The notes under the pieces were generated by a model that worked only from the letters and a program-made list of their open reading frames with translations, searched no databases and was not told the origin of the DNA. The position numbers and the translations under genes are program-made. From positions 4,712,001 to 4,776,000 of the forward strand of contig OU612072.1 in assembly GCA_914767715.1 (NCBI GenBank): DNA of 64,000 nt. The letters are read 5' to 3'. The DNA comes from Membranipora membranacea. Its lineage: Eukaryota > Bryozoa > Gymnolaemata > Cheilostomatida > Membraniporidae. Below, piece by piece: positions 51,201-61,414 of the stretch (its first letter is position 1; each line of letters starts with the position of its first letter).

Positions 51201-54200
51201 CATAGGCTATTCCAGTAAAATACGGAAATCCAGGGTTTACCAACAAAATTAAATTATGAAGGAATTCCAACAATGACATAGAGGTTTATTAAACTGAAAA
51301 TTTATATTTCCCAGACACTGTTTTTATTGCTATAGCCTAGCTAGACTAAAATGTAAATGCGGGAATGCTGGAGTTGATGAACAAATTATGTGGAGCGGTT
51401 AAGTTATTCTCTTTCATTATACCCAACTACTAACTGTAAAAGTCAGAAGCTTCACAACAACTTGAAAACAAATAAAAACAAAGAGATATATCGAGTGTTT
51501 TAGCATTGCAATAAACCTTGTTGAAATTATATGTTACTTATCTTTTAGTTTGTGCAATATTACTGAGGTTAGACCGTTTTCCTCATGTATCTTTTTGTGG
51601 AAGGATGTCATAAAAACTGTGCATGATGATTTATGCTTAAAGGATCCGTAAAGAGATGAAACACCATGAAAACAAATTAGTTTTTCTAAATGGAAAGGTA
51701 TAAAGAGATTGCCACCGGATCTATTAATCTTTCATAACCGATGTGTTAGCTAATCCCTCATCCCATGATGGTTACCTTACCTAGCTTCCCATCAAATAAA
51801 TTTGTTGGGGTTTAAAGCCATGAATGAACACAAGGCAGGACTAGCCTGTGGATGTGTCGAGACCAGTGCTCCATTTTTTCCATGGGCGAGGTTCAAATCA
51901 AACACATTGCGACATGCAATGACTTGGCACGCAATAAAAAACAAGACCAAAGGAATTTACTATAATACTGATTGATAAGCTATCAATGGATAAAATATAA
52001 TTATTATTGTCATCAATAGACAGTTTTCTGAGCTCTTATTTATGCCTCAATTCGGAGTTGTCCTCTCTCCAGTTTGGTACTTTTAACCAACGCCTCATAG
52101 GAAAAACCTGCTGAAAGAAGGTTATCTTGAAAACCGCTCATGTTAGGATAAATATGATTTTTGATTCTGAGTCCATTGAAAACCGTGTGAGACAGGGTTT
52201 CCAAATCATTGGAGGCTTGAATGTTGATAAATCTTAATTTTAATGACGAAACTCATGAAAAATTCTGCCAAATTGTCCGCAAAACAGGCAGAATATGCTA
52301 TAATTGACTATCCAAATACTAAAATGATTTCCCAAACTACGTCCATATGAGTTTTCAATGCTGCAGATTCTGAATCAAAAATAATTTTTATCCTACTATA
52401 AGCGGTCATCAAGATAACCCTCTTTTCAGCACGTTTTTCATACGCGGCGTGGGTTAAAAGTACCAAACTGGAGAGAGGACAACTCCAAACTGAGGCCTAA
52501 ATCAAACTGTTTATAATTGGATCAGACAAATTCAGTACTGTTGTACTGCCTGAGACATGAGAAGTATGGAGATTAACCCAACAGTGACCTAGTTTTGAAG
52601 GTTTTTCTTGAACAGTCTGATTGTTGGGTGAAAATACTTTTCGCATTGCAATCACTTGATTTGATAATGATTTTCCTCAGTCTAAGACTATATCTATATC
52701 CTTATGAAGTTTTAATCAAGTTATTCATAAAATATTTTTATATTGCCATCGTTCCAGGACATACATATGAAAATCTGCGTAGGGCTGTTTTTGTAAAGTC
52801 ATCCATCACAATAAAATTATGATGCTTTTACTCAGACTAGGCCCGTAACTAAATCTACATCCTTATAAATATTTCACCAAGTAATTCGAAAAGTCTAATT
52901 TTATTTAAAGATAAAAGTCTAGGAGTGTGGGATGTCAGTATATAGATACATATATCTCTGTGGGTTGGTAATTAACAGGCCTGATAGTTATGTGTTAGAA
53001 GTGTGTAGGCCTAATAAATAGCTGTGAGCCTTTGGTGTGGGAATCTCCTACTCCTTTGATGAGATGAACTAGGGATGGTGTTCGGACCTCGCCCATAAAC
53101 ACATAAATATTTATTTATGTGATCATGGGCAGGGCAGACTCGCATCCTCATCCAAGGCCAGTGAGGACGATGATTAAGGTGTGACAATGGAATGTGAATT
53201 TAGGAAGTGAGGTCTGGTGGAAGATGCAATAATTGTGAGCATTTATGGCATACTTAACATTCTCCGTCTGATGGGAGCAGCTGCCTCAGATCTTGGCCTT
53301 AAGACTTACAGACTTAAGACAAACAATGGCCTCCGTCACATACAGGTGACCTGTGTACGGAGATGGGACGTGTCAGATCAGAAAGCGGAGGGTAATTAAA
53401 ACAAACAGATTATCAGCATCTTCATTGTCTCACCTGTTCACCATTCTGCCCCTCACCACCTTCGCCCTGGGACACTTCCTCCTCCTCCTCTTCCTCAGCA
53501 AGTGGTTCCAGCAGAGTGAGCCGTCTCTTCATCTCTCCGTCCTCTATAGAGTTCATAGGACGATGTCTGACCACCAGACGTGTCTTAGGAGCTGGTCCTC
53601 CACCTAATGAGTTAAATGAGAAGAGATTTAATATCGTCTTACATGAACCAACCTGTATCGCACCTTGTCCCAAAGGGAAATTCTTTTCCAAAACCTGATA
53701 TCATTTGTCCAAATTTTGCAATCAGTAAGTTGTTATACAAGCTTATTGAAGAATATTGGTTCATGGGTTCTTTGCTTTAATCTTAGTGAGAGGCTGCTAG
53801 TCAATGCATAGTTCATGGGATGGTATTTGTGTCATTCCTCCAGATAACAAAGGTAAACCTAAATGGACACGATGAGCTTTGTTACAGTGCTTTACAGGTG
53901 GAAGAGATAAAGTATTTATACTTATACATTTTATGTTGTGACAGTAGTCCCTATAAAGTTTAAACTTGTTTCATCTACACATGATACATCAAACTCGACT
54001 CACATTTCAGACAACATTATGTTCATCCAAATGAACGGTGGAGAGGTCAAGTTTTCAAACTGTTTGACGCAAAACAAGAAACGCATGAATGTAGGCCTAT
54101 ACGAAATTGAAATGTTTTGCAGGAAATGAACACCATCTTTCATCTAGTAAAGCCGTATATGTCGATCAGACAGAATCTATTGACCTAACACTGGTCATTT

Positions 54201-57200
54201 AGCCATATTAGGGGCTCCAAAGAGGCTCATTGAAATGCTTGACCTCACCACAATTTATCGGCTTGCACATAACATTATCTGCAATGTTGAGTGAATGTCT
54301 ATGTATAATGGGCGGATGAAACAAGTTTGATTTGAAAGAAATCGGAGAAAGGATAAACTACTGTTTGGAAGAGATGGATTTAGGGTTTCAAATCTTGCCA
54401 AATAGCAATTACAATTTTGATAATCCGGAAATGAAATATTTGATGGAAACAAATCAGCTTTATATAGAATTTGGCAGAGTGCACATTTTTACTTATCATT
54501 GAATCTTAAAATGATAACATATATGACTTTGCAATATTTTTAGCTCGTATGGCACGTCATTGGACTAGTGTATCATCACATTATTATGCCACTTTCCGCA
54601 TACCAGGCCATGAATACGCGTGGGTGGACTTTATGATGTAAAAATAGAGAGAAGTGGTGATGACAACAATAGATGATGACTGTATATATAGTTTGCAGGT
54701 AGGCCTAAGGTGGACACAAGGATGGATCACTGATGGATGCAGTTAAAAGTTCTTTCACACCCGAGTCCCCTGCCTAGCCCACTAATGAATGAGCTTCCCA
54801 CCTTATAAGAGGTGTGCACTAAATTTCCTATTCATACATGTAGGGATATCCTTTGGATACCAATAAGGTTTATTTTATTACTTCTCGTCTAATTTTAAAC
54901 TACTGCTGCCAGTCAGGGAAATGTGTGATCATTGATATTTGTATAGCTCAAAGATGACTGAGATTTCAATCGAGAACTCAAGAAGCACAAATTTACCAGA
55001 CTTGCAGCAGTAGTCTAAATCCATGAAGTACCAAAACAGTGGTCTTGGCTAACATGGTCGAGCTATAAAATTAGCTCCTCTCACCAGTTTTTCTCCTTTT
55101 AGTGAGCCTCACTCTCGTCTCCAGCTCATTATAACAGAACTGTCCTCCTCTCTCCAAGAAGAAGTACATCTCCTCATAGCCTTTAGTAGCCTTATTCTTA
55201 ACATTCCAAGTGTACTCCCTGCTGAGCATGTGATCATACGTCTCCTCCTCATTGTACAGAACATCTACAACATTCAGTCAGGACTATGTTTTAATACTAA
55301 GAAGTATAACTATGGGGATTATATTGACAAACCCGACACTAGGAGAATAAATGCTGGCTAGAGTTTGCTTTTGCTAGTTTGACCTAATGTTAGCAACCAT
55401 CAAATTTTGGCTAGCTGAGGTTAGAGTCTATATAAAGTAAGTGTTAGCTTGCCTTAAAGTTAACCATTTCAAGTATGTGCATAATACCGAACATTCCATC
55501 ATGGGAATACCAGACTCCTTTAGGGTAGGTATCATTTTTAGTGACACTCAAGCCTTTAGTACTCAAATTAAAGTTTAAATACCTATGTGTGAACTAACGT
55601 GTTAAACTGTTCTGAAACGCATCAGCATTGATAGTCATGAGTTTGGATGGGCTTGTTTGTGAGATCAGTTGCACTTTTCAAGCGGATCATACTCAAAGTA
55701 CAATTTGTCATCATCGTCATCAAGACAATAAAAATAAAAATGTGGACCACACCCAGGAAGAAGAGCCCATAAAGAGACTTATCTTGTGTAATAGACCACT
55801 GGCAGGATATTGCAGTTTAATCCAGTGTCTGTGCATTGAAAAAATAGTGTCAATTTGAAAAATCAATCAATTACCGATTGGGTAATCTTTGGGGTTAGGA
55901 GCTTTAAATGATATCACATAGCGAGAGCAGGATAAATCAACTATCGTATGAATTAAGTTCTATTTTCTGACACAAGCCTTGGCACAGGGTAGATGTAATA
56001 TGTATATTTGGTCCATTGGCCATGTAACAAATGTGTACAATTGGCTATTAACTCCATTTTCAATTTGCAAACACTTCAGCAAAAGAAATTGGCAAAAAGT
56101 TGTAGTTAGTGCCTTCTATTTTATCCACAGTTATTTTGAGCTACGCCCTTTGTTATAATTGGTATTGTGAGGAAACCTCATATTACAAAAACTAGAATCC
56201 GGTTTGCCTACTAAGCTTATTGCAAGGTTATCGAGCTATTGCATTCATGGAATTCTGAATTTTTAATAGTGAAGGAGTCTCATGCGGTTTTCAAGGAATC
56301 ACATTTCGAGTCTAAAGTCGCTAAATTAAGAAGTACCCACATTTAGTGGATGAATATCGAAAAGCCACGTTCAAATAAAAAATAAAAGTTGAGCACTGAT
56401 AGCATCCCTGGGTTTGCTCGATCCAATCATCTAGCTGAGTTTTCTATAAATCATTATATGTTGTGAGGTGGTGAGAATTTACCACCATCAAGTCTACAAT
56501 CAACAGGGGCCTACCACATAGAGGAATGTCCCCTGGTTGTATAACTGCCAAGACCTGTATTTTAGAATAAATTATTGGAATTTGGGCGCAGCCGTTTTAA
56601 TAGCTAGCAAACATGTACAATCCTAAATTATGACCCAATAATGTTTATGAATTGGCTACCCTGGGACAACATCATCCTAAAATATGATACCAAAATTCAA
56701 TCAAAAGTCAAGTACTTTGGCTAACCTGATGTGGTTGACCGGAAAACCTTAAATTGGGGAGGTGTTAAAATAATGGATTAGCTGTTTGCCCAAAAGTTAA
56801 AGTATTTGCTGTAAATTATTTGCTTGACCATAATCGCCTACTATAATTTACACAAGATTAATGTCAAGCTAAGGACATGTTCAGTCTAACAGAAATAGTA
56901 TGTGTCTGTATAGACAAACACAATATGTGCAATACCAAAGCTAAATCCATAGTATATTTGGTACCATATGATCCCAGTCGGGCTTTCATTTCTCCTAACG
57001 TCAGCGACCAGTTAATGGAGTGACCGACTTTCTTTTCCTTGAAACACTTGATTTATAACTCATACAGGTGCTAGGAAAGTTCAGTTGAACAAACTCTGCC
57101 CGGTTGCTGGCAGTGGCATCCCATAATCCACCACATCCAAACAAGCGGTGGTTGAAAATAGAACAACATACCAGCCGACGTGGCGGAGCAGAGACCATAG

Positions 57201-60176
57201 ACAGATAATATATGGTCTCTGGTTTTGAGCAGTCAATCTAGGGTGTCAACACATTCTTCATGTCGAGTCATTTTTAAAACCATTGGATTATCTCCATTAC
57301 TGCAGCAAAGAACCTAATATTAATTTACGCTCATAGTATTTCAAAAACCTCATTACTGAGTAAAGGTAGAGCCGAAATGCCATTGGCCACCACTAAATAT
57401 TAAGTTGCCAGGGTCTTTTGGAAAATTAAAAAATACTTTGAATTATATTTGTATCAGTCATTTGTCATCTAAGCTTAGCGAGACCGATGGTGGATTTAAG
57501 ATGCAAGTTCCCCGTCCCCAAAACACCAGGATGAAAAGAATACCATTAATAGTGGATATTGAGATTTAAAATTGCTAGTGGTGTATTAATTTGGATCCAT
57601 AACTTAGCAGTTTGAGAGGATACACTTAGATACTACCACTGCGTCTGGTACCAATTCAACTCCACACTACATATTTGAGTCAGACCACAGACATATACAT
57701 CCCACTGACCTGTTTCCCTGTCTGTGTCACGTTTAGTCATTGTCTCCTCCGTCGGTAAGAAATAAGCTACAAACTGTTCACCGCTCTCATCCTTCATACC
57801 TACAAGTATTTAATATGAGTAAGTAAAATGCGTAAGTAACAGGAGTGAGTAACGTCGATAGGTTACAGTTGTAGATATAAGTAGTAAGTAACTAAATAAT
57901 TGTAAAAGTGCTAGTGTTCAAGCAAGTTTATTATACTGAACTTTTAGCAGAGTATGTGAAATGGAAGGTTAAATTATGAGTAATGTTCTCTTGAACATGA
58001 ATGTTCAGAGAGCAGACAACTCAGAATTGTCGTATGTAAATGCCTATCGAATGTTGAGTAAGTTGCCTAACTCATCATATTCCTTTCTCCCTAATCATAA
58101 TGTATCATCATTTATGATGTTTCAACTGTCTTCATCATGTGTAATCGTGAAGATTCCTCGAAACAACAAACTTTGAACAAAGATACGACATTTTCAAATA
58201 ATCTATAGTGTTAGAGTATCAAACCTCTGATCATAGCTTGTGACATTTCTTTGGTGTTTGTGTTTGGCCTTGGAGCAGGATCTGAATCAAACATAACCTG
58301 AAATATTGAAATAGAAACTGACTCGTTAGTATAAGTATTAACTGAATTTATAAAATTAACTTCCCATATTCCATAGATGTCCCTAAAAAGTCTACCTTAC
58401 ACAAACGACATGTTTATCATTTGTTCATTGTTCATTTGTTTTCTGATTGAATAAGTCAATATATCGATGTATAGTAAGGTAAAAATCGCCTGGAGATATA
58501 ATCAGTGTAAGGGTATGGTTATATCGTAAATATAAGAATATTCATATGAGCCTTATGGGATGGAAACTGTAGCTTACTTGAGCAAACGGAAACTTCCACA
58601 TGTTGAAATCTGGAAACACATCAAGAACCTCGACCGGAGTTACTCCTGGTTTACTGTGATGCTTGACCGGCAAGTCTAAAACAATAAATAGTAGGAGATT
58701 TGTGGACAGAGTGCTGTATCCTACTACCACAGATGATAAGCAATATTTATGTTTGGGATAGATGTACAAACTTAAATATAAAACCAAATCTAAAATTACT
58801 TCTTTTAGCACAACTTATCAAGTTATTGTACTAAACACTAGATATGTCTCATTCCCTCTTCACGTTTTGAGATTGTATCAGGTGTTTCAATGTGGCTGCC
58901 AAAATATAATGTGTATTCCTTTGAATATACTGCCGGATTTCGATCAAAACCTTACATCAGTACTAGAATCAGTAAATATACAGTGCTGCTTCACGAACAC
59001 TATTGCAACGATATACCAATTGGTAGACAGTTTTGTGGTGCTAATCTTGAAACAACCGTACTACTTTCAGGCAAGATTGAAACCTGCCACATTACTCTCA
59101 TAGCATTGACCATGGTACATCTTAGATCAAGTTTGATCGATTTTGGCCGCATTTCAGAGCACTCTGATTGCAATGGTAATAAAATGCACGGTAAATTGGA
59201 TCAAACTTGATCTAGGTATATCCATGATAAAACATACTTCTAACACTCTGGAACGTCCTCTCAATAGTTTTCAGCTGGCTCTCCCTATCTTTGTATAAGT
59301 CATCAGGATTAAACATCTTTTTAATATTATATCCGACTTTAGCCTCCATCTTCTCAGACTTAAACTGAGTCCTGTAGTATTCCGATGCAATATACTCTGT
59401 TTTCCTGCAATGGAGAAAAAAAGTCATACCAACTTAACTTAACCTACCTAGTCCCTTCGTCCTGCAGAAAGTCAGTAAACGCAGGCAATCTGAAAGTTTT
59501 CAATTTTTTCTTCGCCTATAGTAGGACACCTATATGCAAACAAGAACCAAGCCGTCCAATTCGATATAAGTTTAAGGTTACCCTTTCTTGTCCATTATAA
59601 ATATATAGCACAAGTATACTTGACCGAACAACATCACAGACAATCAAGATCAGGCTTATCTAATGACCGATCATAATTTTGATGATAATCATTATTACAG
59701 ATAATTATGTGTTGTTTTGCATTTCTGACTGAACTAAAAAGACCTTTATATGAGTGTCAGAACATTATATGTACTGCAACTCTTGTGAAATACCTGAGCC
59801 ATGAGACCGGTTTGTTGTGATGTCTGGATCTTTTGGAGTCAGTAGAAGTTGTGGTTTCTTCCTCAAGTAGTTTCTCATCATCTATATCTACATCTACAGT
59901 GGGATCTATGGCATATGCTGCAGGATTTATCAGATCTATAGATACTCCAAGATCATGTTCAGTTAATAAGTCATATTTGAAGTTTCTCTCCAATGATGTT
60001 GGGTTGTACTGCACAAATCTGTTAGCCTCAAATGGGTATGAAATGAATTTTGGATCAAATGGAATGTCTGGTAATGTGTTTGAATATTTTACTCTGCATA
60101 TTAGCTGTTTCTGCTTCTCTCCTGCTTTGGAACGCCTGTCCCTGCTAGATTTCGGTTGTTGCACTGTTGGAGGCAT
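48258..60176 (-). CDS. RNA polymerase II-associated factor 1 (PAF1 complex subunit), 9 exons, 475 aa
   Basis: Exons: 60176-59794, 59404-59247, 58675-58578, 58297-58225, 57799-57710, 55264-55085, 53603-53434, 50023-49899, 48408-48258, all in phase. Recognised from the N-terminal PAF1 block ([47 protein letters not shown]), then [49 protein letters not shown] and [17 protein letters not shown], and the core [31 protein letters not shown] and RHRPMN. The tail is acidic and Ser/Asp-rich and ends [11 protein letters not shown], as in animal PAF1. It is a subunit of the nuclear PAF1 complex, which supports elongation and co-transcriptional histone modification (H2B ubiquitination, H3K4 and H3K79 methylation). 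It is slightly shorter than the human protein, mainly in the acidic tail. Introns hold several mobile or hairpin elements. It is transcribed away from ESF1. Confidence 0.97.
52018..52514. mobile_element. Fold-back element with about 170-bp inverted repeats (MITE-like)
   Basis: The left arm (about 52020-52195) and right arm (about 52340-52513) are inverted copies over roughly 170 bp. The best shared block is GGAGTTGTCCTCTCTCCAG in both, followed by TTTGGTACTTTTAAC. Further in, GGTTATCTTGA, TAGGATAAA and CATTGAAAAC are also kept. The left arm has an insertion of about 11 bp near its outer end. The outer ends are ACAGTTT and AAACTGT. The middle of about 145 bp is unique. No transposase frame, so non-autonomous. 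I could not identify a clear target-site duplication. It lies in the large PAF1 intron between exons 7 and 8. Confidence 0.82.
53091..53131. repeat. Hairpin with GCCCAT/ATGGGC stem
   Basis: CCCATAAACACATAAATA pairs with TTTATTTATGTGATCATGGG with two short bulges. It lies in the PAF1 intron between exons 7 and 8. Confidence 0.7.
55335..55495 (+). repeat. GCTAG-rich dispersed repeat, copy 2
   Basis: In the PAF1 intron just upstream (in gene terms) of exon 6. It shares 'GAGTCTATA', 'AAAGTAAGTGTTAGCTTGCC' versus 'GTAAATGTTGCTAGCTTT', then 'AAAGTTA' and 'GTGCATA' in order with the segment at 25320-25480. Confidence 0.45.
59111..59226. mobile_element. Small MITE-like inverted-repeat element
   Basis: About 116 bp starting CATGG and ending CCATG. 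The inner arms TAGATCAAGTTTGATC (59123-59138) and GATCAAACTTGATCTA (59199-59214) pair perfectly, and outer pairing is partial. It is AT-rich with no coding capacity. It lies about 20 bp from the donor of PAF1 exon 2, inside the intron. Confidence 0.78.
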
Positions 60177-61414
60177 GCCAGCCAGTTTTCTACTGAGAAA
60201 TCACTGTCAAATGAAGAAAACCAGCCAATTTGAATAAGAAATTTCTTATTTTCTCTCTTTCACAGAAATAGAGCCCAATCGATGTCTATGCTCTCTTTAG
60301 TTGTACAGCTGGACTGCAGTAAATTTGCCCAAACTGTGTTTTTTTAAGAACTACTATTTTTCCAGATTCCAGACTGATTGTATTCTATTTTGAGTCCTTT
60401 ATAGGTATAATAATATCAGTCAGTATATAAGCATTATTTTTCAATAGATGTAGTGTAATTCGGATACAAATCAAGTTAAAAATAACACATCTACTAAAGA
60501 GTGAAGTTGGGTCATATTTAGTGCGGGATTGGGACTGAACTTTCACATGTGTGAGTCAGTGAGTGAGATCTTGGAACACTTTGCTAGTTGAGAACTCTTT
60601 CTGAGTAAAGACTGCTTTATTGGCAGGGAGGAGCATCCTATCAACAGGAGAAATATTGTTTTAAAGGTAAGTGTTGCATATCACACTCTTATCATGACTA
60701 CCACACTAAATTTCACCTTGCAGGTAGGTATGAGACTGGGTGTCAAACAAATATAAGAATTTTGTGTTTAGGAAGTAAGTAGTAGTAGTAGTGTATTAAT
60801 AATTAAGTAAGTAAGTTTGTGTAAAATGACCACCAAGCATCATTGAATTGAATCCCCACTAAACAAATCACTCCTACACTGGTCACTGCTACTCGACTAA
60901 ACTAGTCAATGACTAAGTACCACACTCACTGACTCAGTGACTGCAGGGAGAATGGAATTCCATTCTCCCTGGTGACTGTGCTGTCAACTCAATCATTTCA
61001 ATGCTCAGCGCTGACTCGACTGTAACTGTTACTGGCCCAGACCAAGCATTCATTGGATTGGCCCCTGGCCTTGGGACTTACAATTACATACATACCTTTG
61101 CTGTCCAGTACCAACCACCCCCAAAACTGGCAAAGTAAAGGCATGTAAGTCCCAGGGCCTATTTTTGGTGTTTTGGGTGGTTGAGGCTTGTAATGTTTGT
61201 AAGTCCCAGGGCCCGTGAGACCAAGATTGGTAGTTAGTTTAGTAAGGATGACCCTTTCTTATATACACCCAATACCTAAAAGTGATGGATTGCTTCTTCT
61301 AAAATAGAAGGAACTGTAACTTGTTGTACATTCTTGAATGTTTACAGCTAAAACACGAAGTCAGAAAGTCCCATTAATACTGCATATCAAGGTAGTTGAC
61401 CTCGTTACGTAGAC
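60177..61414. promoter_or_regulatory. Divergent promoter region of PAF1 and ESF1, with ESF1 5' UTR
   Basis: The two start codons are 1.24 kb apart and point away from each other. A strong donor (TTAAAG/GTAAGTG, exon end 60666) and an acceptor (TGTTTACAG, exon start about 61350) suggest an ESF1 non-coding first exon near 60560-60666. The shared intergenic promoter would then be under about 0.4 kb. No TATA box stands out. A short GTAGTAGTAG / GTAAGTAAGT repeat lies at 60775-60815. Confidence 0.5.

Noticed and set aside
53353-53607. Plus and alternative frames over 53353-53698
   Set aside because: Antisense shadows of PAF1 exon 7 (53603-53434, minus).
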